DNA of 64,000 nucleotides from Taxillus chinensis (taxonomy: Eukaryota; Streptophyta; Magnoliopsida; Santalales; Loranthaceae): positions 16,338,853 through 16,402,852 of the forward strand of contig CM042087.1 of the NCBI GenBank assembly GCA_023512835.1. The letters run 5' to 3'. This document shows positions 21,224 to 33,100 of this stretch, one piece after another. The translations under genes were made by a program, and so were the position numbers. Positions within the stretch are counted from its first letter, which is position 1. Each line of letters begins with the position of its first letter. The notes under the pieces are model-generated. The model was not told the origin of the DNA. It made no database searches and saw nothing but the letters and a program-made list of their open reading frames with translations.

Positions 21224-22311
21224 GCAAATGAACAGTGTAGCAGAGATGATGGCACGATTAGTGAGAAACCCGGGAGAAGGAATCACAAATCAACAACAAC
21301 ATCAAGAAGCATTGCAACCATCGACTCTCACACAAATACAAGCACCAGTTCATGATCATACTCCTGCACATCAAGGTATCCCACTGATCGTGGGCATGAG
21401 GCAAGGTACCAAAGTCCCCACCACCTAAGGAAGATATTGAGTCCCCCGTAATAGTGTGGCTTGAAGAGAGACTGCAAGCAGTTGAAAAGACTGAAGCTTA
21501 TGGTTTGATTATCCCGAAGGAGCTATGTCTGGTTCCTGGTATAGTCTTCCCTCCAAAATTCAAGATGCCCGAGTTTGAGAAGTTCAATGGTACCCAAAAT
21601 CCAAAATTTCATTTAACCATGTATTGTACGAAGATGGCTGCTCATGTAGGGAACGACAAACTTTTGATATACTTGTTTCCAAGAGAGTATAACTGGGGGA
21701 TCCCTTTGATGGTACTTTCGGCTTGAGAAAAATCACATCAAGACGTGGCAAGGCTCTTGCAGTTGCTTTTCTTAATCAATACAAGTATATTTATGAACTA
21801 GTCCCTGATAGGCTAACATTGCAAGACATGGAAAAGAGACCAAGTGAAAACTTTAAAGACTATGCGAGGCATTAGAGGGAGATAGCAATGGAGGTCCAAC
21901 CACCGTTGACAGAAAGGGAGCTTACCACATTATTCATTAATACCATGAAAGAGACTTATTATGAAAAAGCTAGTAGGGAATGTGACCATCAGTTTTGCTA
22001 ACCTAGTGGCCTCGGGAGAAAGAATAGAAAGTGGCATTAAGCAAGGGAAGATCCGTGAGGATAAGACAGAAGAATCTAGGAAGCTATTACATGCGGCCGA
22101 AGAGGAAAATGCATGTTCGGGCAATCAGAAGACTAGCTATGAAGTACCACAATTGACGACTCATATTACACCAATGATTCAGAATCAGGGCAAGCCAGGA
22201 AGAAGAGAAATTGAACCAATCCCGATGATGTATGCCGAGTTGTACCCTAAACTACTGGGAGTAGGTTTAGTATTTACCATACCACGAAAGAGATAAGTCT
22301 TCCATACCCAG
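21224..22311 (+). pseudogene. Ogre-like B gag, N-terminal and core part
   Basis: Clear relative of C gag. The block IVFPPKFKMPEFEKFNGTQNPKFHLTMY (21540-21625) is the conserved Tat/Ogre gag core, followed by KMAAHVGNDKLLIY. Frameshifts and stops between 21725 and 21960 hide the middle. VQPPLTERELTTLFINTMKETYYEKLVGNV and SFANLVASGERIESGIKQGK resume at 21893-22050. It ends IEPIPMMYAELYPKLL, where element C is inserted at 22312. The continuation is at 38840. Function would be capsid formation. Confidence 0.85.
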
Positions 22312-24916
22312 TGTTGGACCCCATTTTGTCTGGATTAGACATACTAACCCCATTTGATATATACACCTTTTTGCCCATACTTTGTTACACAGGTCTTTAA
22401 GGATTACCCCAATTTGCACAAGATGGATACACTTACACGAACAGGGAAGCCCAAAATGGATAACCATTGCTACAAATCCCTGAAGTACCCCAAGACCAAT
22501 ACTAGGGGATAGAGGAGGAAATTTGGAGCATAACACACTTGACTGAGCTCAATTCTGATTTAAAACAAAGAAGTTATGGCTAAAACAATTTTCATTGAAA
22601 AAAGTCAAACTTGACAAAAGACGGTCAATGCCCCTGGTCAAACTGCCCGGAAAAATGACTATGCGAAATTCTCCAAAACATCTATTTAGGCAAATACGGG
22701 TCTTCCCAAACAATCTCCCAAAGTTCACCCATTTTGGCATTTTTGGTGGGGGTAAAAAGGCAATTAAAAGTAAAAAAGAAAAAAAACGTGACTCGTAGCC
22801 TCGAAGTGTCGGCGGTCGAAGCTTTGAAGACTCGAAGCCTCGAAGCCTGTAAGCCTGCCGACACTTCGACCCGTTGACCGTTGACCTTCGACCTACCACA
22901 CTTCGACCCGTTGACCGTTGACCTTCGACCTGCCGACACTTCGACTCGTTGACCATCGACCTTCGACCCGTTGACCGTTGACCTTCGACCCTGCCGACAC
23001 TTCGACCCGTTGACCTTCGCTGTTTGGCTTCTTTCGCTGGCTTTCTCGCTATTTGATCACGGGATACGTTTTATTAGCTGGCCATTTTTGTCAGAGATGC
23101 TTTTCAATGCATGTCAGTCACATGTGCTAAATAAAAACTTAAAAAAGGACAATCACGAGCTACAGAAGTCGCTATTCCCTCCGACAAAAGGCAGAATATG
23201 AAAATAAAAAATATGGCATCAATAAGACAACATTAAATGCTACAATCAATGCAATCTAGCCAATTCCTTTAAAAGTAGTCTTCTGTCCACGCGAAAAGAG
23301 AGTTCGGCAGAGAGAAAAAATAGAGTTCAGCCCCAAAAAAGAAAAAGAGAAGGATTGACACAAAAAAAAAGAGAACATCTAGAGATTATGCCCAAAAATC
23401 CCCTTTCTGGTTTTGCTGCCATTCACCCAACTATTGCATTCAAAAAACAACAACAACAACTTTCTACTATTCTGCAATCAAAAATCGTCCATTCTTTCTG
23501 CATCCTCTTTCCCTCTTATTTCGTTCCCAGAAAACGAAAAACACAAAAAACAACACCAGTCCTGCCTTTTCCTTACGTTTCCCTCACAAAAACAAAAAAA
23601 AACACAAAAACCAATTTTCTGTCATTCTCCTATTCTTTACACCCATTCCCCTCAATTCTAGCCTCAAAAAAAATCTTAATTCCAAAAAATATACATCATA
23701 CTCCTTTCCCACGTTTTCTACCCAAAACCCAGAAATTTTCTTTTCTCATCTTCTCTCATCTCCACACATCACTGCAATCTCCAAATCAAAATCCCAACTG
23801 ATTTTTGCCATTCGCGCGATTGGAACTTGGTGATTTGGTAATTTGAGTAGGCGACTATCGGTGTAGACAAGGATCGAAACGAAGTCTAGGTGGAAGCCCC
23901 AAAGTCGGTTCTATATTTATTACTTTTTTTTACTTATGTATATTCACATTTGATGTAATATGTTTTCCTGTATTTTGTTATGTTGTTGGGTATATGTTGT
24001 ATGTTTCTTGTATTATTTATTTTTATTTATTTTATTTGTTTGTTTTTTTTGTTTTGAAGTTGTAGTAGGTATATGTTGTGTATGTTGTAATTGTAATATG
24101 TGAAGAATAGTGAAAAAAAAAGAAGATAAAAAAAGAGAGCAAAAAAAAAAAAGAGATGAAAAGAAAGAAGAAAAAAAGAGTGGCTTTATTTTTGCTTATT
24201 TATGGATGTTATAGTCACACACTCCACGTTCATTATTTTATGTATTTATTTTTATTTTTATTTTTTGTATTTTATTTTTGCTTATTTTTGTATTTATTTT
24301 ATGTATTCATTATTTTGATATGCATTTGTAATAAGCGTGACTTTGGGTTTTCAAAACAAAATAAAACAAACAAAATGTTTTCAAAAAAAAACCAACACGT
24401 TTTCTAAAAAAAAAAACAAAACAAACAAAATAAAACAAAAACAAAAACAAAATGTTTTTTTAACAAAACAAAAAAACAAAAAAATAATAAAACCAAAAAA
24501 CCAAAACAAACCCCTAGGATCTCATTCTCCACTTTAGACAAAAACCCAAAACTTTTAGGATTCCCTTTAGAAATTTAGGGTAAATCCATTTTAACCATGA
24601 CTTTAATAAATAACTTAGCTAAAAATTATAGACTTTTTTAGGAAATTTAACCCAGTCGTGGTAGTGCAAATAAAATAGGAAACCTCCTCCTCCGAAAATA
24701 GATACCGAAAGGGCGCTGTAGGGGTGCTAATCCTTCCCTACACGTAACCAACTCCCGAACCCTTTTCTGATAACGCAGACCACACCTTTAAACTACTCAA
24801 AGTAGAGGGTATCCAATTGTACCGCAAAAGCAGTTGGTGGCGACTCTAAATTTTCTCACCATTGGTTTAGTTTGAGTCCACCCCAAACGGGCTCGGACGA
24901 AAACCAGGTGATGACA
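22312..24916 (+). repeat. Ogre C 5' LTR
   Basis: TGTTGGACCCC...GGTGATGACA, 2605 bp. It contains a TCGAAG/TTGACC repeat block (22795-23015), a CCAAT-like box and TTTAAAAG near 23260-23280, and A-rich and T-rich tracts. It also has the TACCGAAAGGGCGCTG block near its end. It pairs with 36375-38839. Confidence 0.92.
22795..23015. repeat. TTGACC / TCGAAG repeat block in LTR C (5' copy)
   Basis: Runs of CCGTTGACCGTTGACCTTCG-like units. Eight TTGACC hexamers lie between 22874 and 23015, preceded by TCGAAGCCTCGAAG-type repeats. The 3' LTR block (36809-36920) is shorter, with five TTGACC. Confidence 0.85.
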
Positions 24917-24917
24917 C

Positions 24918-24936
24918 TAGCGACTCACTTGGGACT
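24918..24936 (+). promoter_or_regulatory. Ogre C primer-binding site (tRNA-Arg type)
   Basis: TAGCGACTCACTTGGGACT, one base after the LTR. It resembles the TGGCGACTC...GGGGAC site, complementary to tRNA-Arg, that Ogre elements use, with a few changes. Confidence 0.75.
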
Positions 24937-25603
24937 TACACACTTTAGAGAGTTAAGTCTAGAACTAGGATTAGGAGGTTATTTTAATTGTCTTGTTGTA
25001 TATATTTAACTATCGTGATAAGTTGTTTTTTTCTAGATATAATTGTGATTTACTTATTTTTTTTATTTAATTGCCATTTTAGTTGACGTTTATCTTTAAA
25101 CTGTGATTTATTTATACGTTTTAACTACCATGATAGTTATGATTTCTTGCTTTCCCTACTTGTTGCATCCATGCATAACCCTATACCCGGGTTTAACACA
25201 ATTTTGGTTAGCGAGGTTCGAGACGGTCCCCAGGCGCGTTGATCATTATCCGCAATGGGGCCTCGGACTCCTCACTCAAGCTTGAGGTTCTTTTAAGGCA
25301 CGTCCTTTTAAGATCCCCCTCCCAGGTAAATCCCATGGTGTACGGAGCCCTCTATTGAGGAAGTTTGGGAACCAACGAATAAGACAGTGTAGCAATAGAA
25401 GCCCATCGGGGGGATTGACCCGCATGTTGTTTGCTCATTCCATGCCATTCTAACCTTTGTTTTGTAGGGTAATCCTTAAGCCATCCCCCGCACATATTAG
25501 CTTTCTTACTATTGGTTTACTCTTTATCCTGTCCGATTGCCTTGATATATATTAACCTGTCATCCTAACCTGTCATCATGCATAACACGATATTCATATA
25601 AGC
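24937..25603 (+). other. Ogre C 5' untranslated leader
   Basis: No coding signal. It shares blocks with the leader of B (GTTGATCATTATCC, CCCATGGTGTACGGAGCCCTC) and ends in CATGCATAACACG-like sequence before the first ATG of ORF1. Confidence 0.65.
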
Positions 25604-27080
25604 ATGGCAACTTTTAGTCATCTCCTAAAAGGCCCTCAGGATAAGGAGGCTATCGCAGTGGTGGCCCAAGCATCCGGAGACATTCAACTTCGCCTTGGAG
25701 ATTTTCCACTAGGAGAAGCCCACAAGGCAGAACATGTTATCATAGAAGATCAGCTGGACTACACTAAGGAGGTACAAGACAATATGGAGGCAGGGTCGAC
25801 GAAAGGAAAAGCATATATATACAACAGTTTGGGGATTTGCTCCATGTGACCGAGCTACTGGTCAATAAGGATATGCTTGGGGCATCCATATATTTCTGGG
25901 AGCCTCGACGGCGGTGCTTTGACTTCAACGGCATAGATCTTGTTCCCACAATAGAAGAATACAAAAGATTATTGGATATCCCTGTGGAAAACAAAATGAA
26001 GATCTATCTACCGGAGCCCAGAAGATCATGTCGAAGGGCCTTTGCTGAGATAATGGGAAAGCCAGTATGGGACTCACCGGCGGCCAAAACCTATGGTCGG
26101 TGGGAATATCTTCCATGGGCAACAATCAAAGAAATGATACAGACCGCAACAGAAGCAGGGGCACACAAACTGCTTACACTAGCTATATATGGGCTAGTCA
26201 TTTTCCCGAGGATAACGTCCCACATCGATGGAGCAATTGTAGATTTGGTCCAAAGGGTGCTCAAAGGATGTGACCCTACTCCTGCTATCTTGGCTGAAAC
26301 CATTCGATCTCTTACTTATCTGAGGAATAAAGGCTCAGGGCAGTTCATGGGGTGCCTGCCTCTCCTGTGTACCTGGTTGCAAGGTCATTTCCCTTGTAGT
26401 GTTTCTCGTTTTTCTGCTGTGTATCAGTTGCCAGGCATGACACTATTGGATATTCTGCTCAGCAAGTGGAACTTACCTAAAGGCTTTGAAGACTGGAGAA
26501 AGAAGTTGGTGAACCTCACGAAAGTCGACATTACCTGGATTGCTCCTTGGATGCCGATGGTCTCCATGACTTATAGGCTGCGGGGACTACAATTGGGTCC
26601 CACTCTTAGGTCCTTGGGGAGGAACCGCATATGCACCACCGGCAGGGTGGAAGACAAGTCGGGCATCATCGGATTATCCCTGTGCTATTTGACATGGAAG
26701 ATCGTGACCTCACTTACAAGCAGAACCATGCTCATAGAGAAAGGCCAAAAGATGTATCAGGCATGGTCCGTCCCACACAGGATCCAACCCAACAATCCAA
26801 AACCTAGCGTTTATCCGGCGTACATATTCCGGAGGGCACAACACAAGCCACGATTAATGACGGACATGAGAGCCATCCTCTAGGAGAATCAAAATCTCAG
26901 GCAGCAGATCCAAAGGTTGGAAGCATCTCTAGAGGGAGCTCTCTAGCGATTGCGATTGAGGGAAAAACGAGGTCGAGACCATATTGAAGCGAGAGGGAGG
27001 AAGCAGTGAGCGACCACCCTAGAGGAAGAGGCACCGTGCTACTTAGGAGAAGACTGGAAGAATGCCTTAAGATCATGTAG
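25604..27080 (+). pseudogene. Ogre ORF1 (extra protein upstream of gag)
   Basis: Starts MATFSHLLKGPQDKEAIAVV at 25604. A frameshift near 25830 leads to the long open frame 25837-26883 (348 codons): LLHVTELLVNKDMLGASIYFWEPRRRCFDFNGIDLVPTIEEY, WEYLPW, and RMGLQL/RGLQLGPTLRSLG blocks. This matches the ORF1 type of Ogre elements, related to plant transposon-associated domains (DUF7745/plant mobile domain-like). Past a TAG at 26881 the frame continues as a coiled coil (ENQNLRQQIQRLEASLEGAL, then RLRLREKRGRDHIEA) with more stops. The role of ORF1 is unknown. The family call rests on its position and the FW-P-CF-F-DL-PTIEEY pattern. Confidence 0.75.
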
Positions 27081-27394
27081 AAATAGCTTTCATGTTACAT
27101 GACATTTCGAAGATTGTATGTTTGTATTGTGTGTTTGTATTATGTGTTTTGTTTGCAATAAAGTTTGTTTTTCTAACCCTCCGCATATACATTCATGCAT
27201 ACATGCATATTAGATGAAAAAAATCAAATAAAAATTCCCTTGTACCCAGGTGGGTAGCAGACCTTTTCCAGGATTGCGCACTCTTATAATCTCAGATCTC
27301 GCCGCAATTAGGTATCACGACCCACGACCAATGGCGGCAGGCGAGAGAACGGACTAATGGGTTTAGAACAATCACAATAAGCCCTGCAGGGCAA
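27081..27394 (+). other. Spacer between ORF1 and gag of Ogre C
   Basis: T-rich sequence with CATGCATACATGCATATTAG and then a purine-rich stretch leading into gag. No gene seen. Confidence 0.5.
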
Positions 27395-28710
27395 ATGGCT
27401 TTGATGATGGATATGCTCACCAAGTCGATCAAGAAAGAGAAAGAATCCCGGCAAGAGGAACCCCGACAGGAGGAACTACCAATCACCATCAAGAGCAGGG
27501 GTAGGAAGCAGTTCAACCGCCCAATCTGGCTCCAAGCCAAGCACCCACCTATCATCCTGCTATGGCACAACCCCCAACTCCAAATCAACTCACTTCACTA
27601 TGCCCACATCGGGACATGTAATGGAAGTAATGGGGTCTCCAGCCCCAAAGGAGGACATCGAGTCCCTTGCTCTAAGACGACTGGAGGAAAGATTGAAAGC
27701 CATAGAAGGCATCGATAGCTATGACATGACCAGCCCACAAGACTTATGTCTAGTCCCTGGAGTGGTGCTGCCACCAAAATTCAAAATTCCAGAGTTTGAG
27801 AAGTGCAACGGGACCCGATGTCCGAAGACACATCTAGCCATGTATTGTCAAAAGATGGCTGCTTATGCTGGTGAAGACAAACTCCTCATGCATTGTTTCC
27901 AATAAAGCCTAACTGGAGCATCCCTTTGCTAGTACTTTCAGCTAAATGGGAACCGCGTCAAGACATGGAAGGAATTAGCTACCTCCTTCTTAGCACAATA
28001 CAAACATGTCACCAAACTGGCACTGGATCGACTAACCCTGTAGTCCTTGGAAAAGGGATCCGACGAAAGCTTCAAGGATTATGCATGAAGATGGAGAGAG
28101 ATTGCTGTGAAGGTCCAACCTCCTCTTACAGAAAGAGAACTCACTGCTCTTTTTATTAACACACTAAAAGGCGTATATTACGAGAAGTTGATAAATAACG
28201 TCTCCAGTAGCTTTGCAGACTTGGTTACATCTAGTGAACGTGTAAAAAGTGGAATTAAAGGAGGAAAGCTAAAGAGTGATGTGGTGGAGGCATCAAAAAG
28301 GTCTCAACCACCGCCTAAGAAGAAAGAAGGTGAGAGCAACCTCGTGTATCAATCGAACCAGGCGATGCAGCCGACATTCTACCAAGCACCAGGGTACTAC
28401 CAAGGTTCGCCAGTGGCCACCTACGCTGCACCTGCACCACCTCCCCAATTCATGACATACTTGCCACAAGGAGGGGTTCGATTTCCATATTCAATGGTAC
28501 CTAACTCATGTCAACCGAGAGCGTCATACCCAGAGCAACCAAGGCCAGCAACTGAAGAAGGACCAGGAGCCTCATTCCAAGGACAGGGGCAACCAAGGGC
28601 CCAGACCCAGCAAGCAGGAGCAAATCAGGCTCCTCGTCGACCACGATAAGAGTTTGACCCAATTCCAATGACTTATGCAGAATTATACCCCAAGCTCTTA
28701 GAGGCAAGGA
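27395..28710 (+). pseudogene. Ogre C gag
   Basis: N-terminal Gln/Glu-rich part from 27395 (MALMMDMLTKSIKKEKESRQ); a shift near 27600 enters the core frame. Core: ESLALRRLEERLKAIEGIDSYD, then VVLPPKFKIPEFEKCNGTRCPKTHLAMYCQKMAAYAGEDKL, the Tat/Ogre capsid signature. The same frame holds four stops (TAA 27903, then TAG, TAG and TGA at about 27930, 28040 and 28085), each one base from the residue expected in relatives. It reopens at VQPPLTERELTALFINTLKGVYYEKL. A Pro/Gln/Tyr-rich tail follows to 28649, then DPIPMTYAELYPKLLEARMVTPIPL. Confidence 0.85.
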
Positions 28711-29400
28711 TGGTAACCCCTATACCCTTGGGAGAAATAAAGACTCCTCCCACGGCCTGGTACAAGCCGGATGCCGGATGTGAATATCATGCGACGGAGC
28801 TAGACATGATATCGAAAATTGTATAACATTCAAAAGGAAGGTTCAGGCATTGAAGGATGCGAAGTGGCTAGATTTTTCTGCACCGACCGGGATGCCAAAT
28901 GTGAACAAAGATCCTCTCCCAGAACACTCCAACAATGTTGCTAGTATCGAGAATGAAGGACGACTGGAGAAGGTCTCCCAAGTACAAATGAGAAAACATA
29001 TTTGTTTACCCTATTACAGGAGCATGGCTATATACTTGCTAAAGACACGCAGAGGCAGGAAAGGGAACAGATGGGGAAAAACAATGTCCTTATCACAAGA
29101 TGTTGTGGGGACATAACATCACAGAATGTAGTGAGTTTTCCGAGGTGGTGCAAAAACTCATGGACCAAAGGATGATCGAATTCTCCAGGGAAGAGACAGA
29201 TAGTCAAAGCCACATGATCGAAGGAGACATGTCATACAAACCATTGTGGGTGCCAACCCCCCTTGTCTTGAATGTTAAGACTCCAGAAATCCCACTATTG
29301 CCTCATGGAATTACACCTCTCACCATACGTGTCCCTGCCCCTTTCCCCTACAAGACAGATAATGCGGTCCCATGGAACTACAACTGTGAGGTAGTTTAGG
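28711..29400 (+). pseudogene. Ogre C gag zinc-binding region and linker
   Basis: First zinc-binding motif: WYKPDAGCEYHA, then a frameshift near 28790, then HDIENCITFKRKVQALKDAKWLDF; the Cys-His and His-Cys halves lie in different frames. Second CYH/GHxxxEC-like motif around 29090-29125 (MLWGHNITECSEFSEVVQKLMDQRMIEF). The linker WVPTPLVLNVKTPEIPLLPHG and VPAPFPYKTDNAVPWNYNCEV is typical of the gag-protease junction in this lineage. Ends with TAG at 29397. Confidence 0.75.
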
Positions 29401-29453
29401 GAGCCACCGCAGCAGAAAAGAAAACCCGGAGTGGTCGTGCTTATGCTCCTGAT

Positions 29454-30200
29454 ATGGTTGACAAAGCAAGGAAAGAGAAAGCTGCGGAACCAGACATTGA
29501 GCCAACACTGGAGGTGACAAAGAAAGGAACACCAGTCACTGAAGAAGAGACAACAGAATTTCCGAAACTCGTGAAGCGAGGCAAGTATAACATTGTGGAC
29601 CAGCTGAGTCGACAATCAGCTCGCATCTCATTGCTCTCATTAATGATGGATTCCCAACCTCACCGGGAAGCACTCATGAAGGTTCTAAGCCAAGCCTATG
29701 TTCCTCCAACCATCCCGATGGCGAATGTGGACGGACTCACTAGTAATCTCATTATGAACAACATCATCAGCTTTAGAGATGACGAGCTGCCCCATGAAGG
29801 AAAGGGGTATATAAAGGCTCTGCACATCACAATCAAATGTAAGGAGCACACCATAGCTCTAGTACTTATCGATAATGGCTCTGCCTTGAACATTATGCCC
29901 TTACATATACTGCAATAATCGCCGGTCGACACATCCTATATGCGCCCTTGTACAATGAAGGTACGAGCATTCGATGGAGGCAAACGTGATGTGGTGGGAA
30001 CTCTGGACATTCCACACCTAATCTGGGCCGATGACTTTTACGGTGGAATTTTAGGTGATGGACATTACACCCTACTATAGTTGTTTGTTGGGAAGACCTT
30101 GGTTCCACATGGCCGGAGCAGGTGCCGTCAAGTCTCCACCAAAAGATGAAATTTGCAATGGGAGATCAGCTCATTAGCATCTCCCGGGGGAAACAAGTTT
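29454..30200 (+). pseudogene. Ogre C aspartic protease
   Basis: Frame 29454-29918 runs through ARISLLSLMMDSQPHREALMKVLSQAYVP. It continues into NNIISFRDDELPHEGKGYIKALHITIKCKEHTIALVLIDNGSALNIMPL. The active-site segment is LIDNGSALN, with Asn where many relatives have Gly or Thr. A TAA at 29916 precedes TSYMRPCTMKVRAFDGGKRDVVGTLD in the same frame. A frameshift then leads to the SCLLGRPWFHMAGA-type flap region near 30080. It would cleave the polyprotein; it is split here by stop and shift. Confidence 0.82.
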
Positions 30201-30619
30201 CCTAGTCACCAAGCCAAGATTGGTTCCTTATGTTGAAAACAATGAAGATATACCAGGAATGCTCTTATCGGGCGTTCAAGATGGTGAATGTAACTTCTGC
30301 CCCAATACATTATCTCTCGAAGGCCGCAAGAATGGTCGCAGCCCACCATGATCAAACAGGGTACAAACTAGGGCAAGGATTAGGCCCAAGAGCTCAAGGA
30401 ATCCAGAAACCATTGACCATCCGAGAAAATACCAAGACGCTTGGGCTATGCTACGTCCCTACAAAAGTCGACAAACGAGGGAAGCTACCAAGAGGAGGGA
30501 AATCGAATGGCATGGTTGCAAAAAAGACCAGGTATAAGAAAAAAAAGAGGAGCTTCCCCCCCTTCCATGATACTTTTTTAGAGCGGGGGGTTTATCCACA
30601 AAAGCCAAGCCAAAACTAA
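30201..30619 (+). pseudogene. Ogre C protease-RT linker
   Basis: Open from 30230 to 30619. It contains AARMVAAHHDQTGYKLGQGLGPRAQGIQKPLTIREN, a glycine-patch-like segment common at this point in Ogre polyproteins. Then come GLCYVPTKVDKRGK and a Lys/Arg-rich segment ending FPPFHDTFLERG. No enzymatic role known. Confidence 0.65.
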
Positions 30620-30926
30620 AACTGGGACTATGGCTGCACTGGACGCAAAAAAAAGCATGCACCAATCGAGATGGTTTAGTTGGTGCGAGAGGATCCCAAC
30701 CAGCCATTGAACAATTGGACCAGCCTGGACCTCCCCATAATGTAATGCTTATGGGGTCACTGGATTTAATGTATTCTATTTTAACATCTTTAAAGTGGTA
30801 AACATTTGTTTTTACTAAAAGCTTTCCAATAAAATGTACCTTTTTTCAAATATTTCATGGTGTATCCCATTCATGACATATGCATATCATATTTGGTTAC
30901 CAACTTGTCATTCTCTTATAAACAGG
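30620..30926 (+). other. Possible Ogre intron between protease and RT
   Basis: AT-rich, with no conserved coding block, in the place where Ogre elements are known to have a spliced intron. The acceptor candidate is CTTATAAACAG at 30916-30926. The exon after it (ITISMKT / YHNINENIV) leads into RCLRFDQSLDREHPVFEADE, in frame with the pre-RT block. The donor is not certain; a GTAATG lies at 30741. Inference from the family plus one splice-like site. Confidence 0.4.
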
Positions 30927-32030
30927 TATCACAATATCAATGAAAACATAGTATGCGAAAGCGAAACGAGATGCCTAAGGTTTGACCAAAGTCTAGACCG
31001 GGAGCATCCAGTGTTTGAAGCCGACGAGAATGAGGTAGAGGAGACACCCGAGCTACCGGGAGAGATCATACGCCTATTGGAAAGGGATGATCGCTTATCC
31101 ATTCCAAGTGAAGACCCAGGTAGAAACGGTGAATTTGGGGACGATAGCCGAACCAAGAGAATTGAGGGTAGGGTCTTTGATAGCTTGACATCAAGAAACA
31201 AGTTAATCGAGCATTTAAGGAGCTACATAGATGTTTTTGCATGGTCCTATCAAGATATGCCAGGATTAGACACGGACATAGTACGGGATCACATACCAGT
31301 GAAGCCAGGTGCAAACCAAGACGACGAAATTACGAAGAATGATACCAGGAGATGTTCTTGAAGATTAAAGAAGAAGTCAAAAAGCAATGAGACGCAGGGT
31401 TTCTAAGTGTCTCCCACTATCCAGAATGGGTGGCCAATGTTGTACTAGTACTTGAAGAAAGGAGGCAAAGTGCGCATGTGTGTCGATTATAGAGATCTGA
31501 ACCGGGCCAGCCCGAAAGACAACTTCCTACTTCCTCATATTGATACCCTAGTGGATAACACAAGAAAGCATGCTCTATTCTCATTCATGGATGGCTTCTC
31601 GGGTTACAACCAGATTCGTATGACCCTCAAACACAAGGAGAGAACCACGTTTACAACACTTTGGGGCACATTCGTTATAATGTGATGCCTTTTGGTTTGA
31701 AGAATGCATGGGCAACCTATCGGCGAGCTATGGTGACCCTATTCCACGACATGATGCATAAAGAGGTCGAAGTATATGTGGATGATATGATAGCCAAATC
31801 ACGAAGCATTAAAGATCACATTGAAGTACTCCGTAAGCTCTTCGACAGGCTACGAAAATATCAGTTGAAATTGAACCCCGAAAAATGCACTTTTGGAGCC
31901 ATGTCGGGAAAACTGTTGGGCTTCATCGTGAGATGCCCCCACCACGAACCATCAAGGAGGTCGGGAGGATTCCTCGGGCAATTGAATTACATTGCCCAAT
32001 TCATTTCACAATTAATGACCACATGTGAAC
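30927..32030 (+). pseudogene. Ogre C reverse transcriptase
   Basis: Pre-RT block ELPGEIIRLLERDD...LIEHLRSYIDVFAWSYQDMPGLDTDIVRDHIPV (30927-31310). RT: GGKVRMCVDYRDLNRASPKDNF, FSFMDGFSGYNQI with the first catalytic Asp, VMPFGLKNAWATYRRAM, and VEVYVDDMIAKS with YVDD at 31775-31786. Frameshifts lie near 31320-31450 and at about 31670 (FVI/YNVMPFG). A roughly 50-base deletion after KLLGFIV removes the region up to the MPPPRTIKEV block, which survives in another frame. GFLGQLNYIAQFIS follows. Function: copies element RNA. Confidence 0.9.
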
Positions 32031-32560
32031 CAATTTTCAAGACTTTACGGAAGAACAATCCAGAAATTTGGAATGACAAATGTCAAGAAGCTTTTGACAG
32101 GATTAAGCAATATCTGTCCAATCCACCTATTTTGGTCCCGTCAGTACTAGACATACCCTTAATCTTATACTTGACTATCCAAGAGTCATCAATGGGTTGT
32201 GTCTTGGGGCAATATGATTCTACAGGCAAGGAGCAGGCCATTTATTATCTCAGCAAAAAGTTCACCGTTAATGAAATGAACTATACACCATTGGAAAAGA
32301 CATGTTGTGCCCTTGTGTGGATAACAAGATGATTGAGGCAATACACTCTTTATCATACAACATGGCTGATTTCGAGACATGATCCACTCAAGTACCTTTT
32401 AGAAACACCATCCATTTCTGGAAGAATCGCCAAATGGCAGCTGATCCTATCGGAGTATGAAATCATCTACGTGCCTCAAAAAGCTATGAAAGGAAGTTCA
32501 ATAGCCGATTACTTGGCAGACAGAGCACTAGAAGACTATGAGCCCATGACTATCGGATTT
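32031..32560 (+). pseudogene. Ogre C RNase H (retroviral-type position)
   Basis: CEPIFKTLRKNNPEIWNDKCQEAFDRIKQYLSNPP, then LILYLTIQESSMGCVLGQYDSTGKEQAIYYLSKKFTVNEMNYTPLEKTCCALVW. These are the connection and RNase H blocks of Ty3/Gypsy. A TGA at 32330 (after WITR) interrupts in the same frame, at a place where relatives have Arg. It continues QYTLYHTTWLISRHDPLKYLLETPSISGRIAKWQLILSEYEIIYVPQKAMKGSSIADYLA. Confidence 0.87.
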
Positions 32561-33100
32561 CTAGATGAGCACATTAACATCATTACGGCCGAAGTATCAG
32601 ACATATGGATGATGTTGTTTGATGGAGCCTCCAGTCTCTTAGGTCACGGTGTTGGGGCCATCCTGATATCCCCAAAAGGCAAACATTTCCCCATGGCGGC
32701 AAAGCTAACCTTCCCTTGTACAAATAATGTAGCAGAATATGAGGCTATGTGATGGGACTTCAAGAAGCAATTAGCAAAGGAATCAAAAAATTACGAGTGT
32801 TTGGCGATTCTTCACTTATCATTTTTCAAGTAAAGGGAGAATGGGAGACTCGAAACCACAAATTAATCCCATATCGGAAGCACGTTACGGAGTTGGTTGA
32901 ACAATTCGAAGACATCACATTCGAGCATATGCCCAGGGAATACAATCAGATTCCTGATGCGCTGGCCACTCTAGCCTCCCTCCTTCGGATAGACACAAAG
33001 TTGGAAGTCCAATCTTTCGATATCCGTATACAAGATACTTCTGCATATTGCATGGCCATTGAAGGAAAGATTGAAGAAAAGCCTTGGTTTGATGACGTCA
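32561..33100 (+). pseudogene. Ogre C second (archaeal-type) RNase H
   Basis: WMMLFDGASSLLGHGVGAILISPKG carries the first Asp. CTNNVAEYEAM carries the Glu, with the frame breaking at 32750. LRVFGDSSLIIFQVKGEW carries the next Asp. PREYNQIPDALATLASLL carries the last. A second RNase H after the first is a hallmark of the Tat lineage, and the four acidic positions are recognisable. It is split by one frameshift. It presumably helped remove RNA from the hybrid. Confidence 0.88.
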
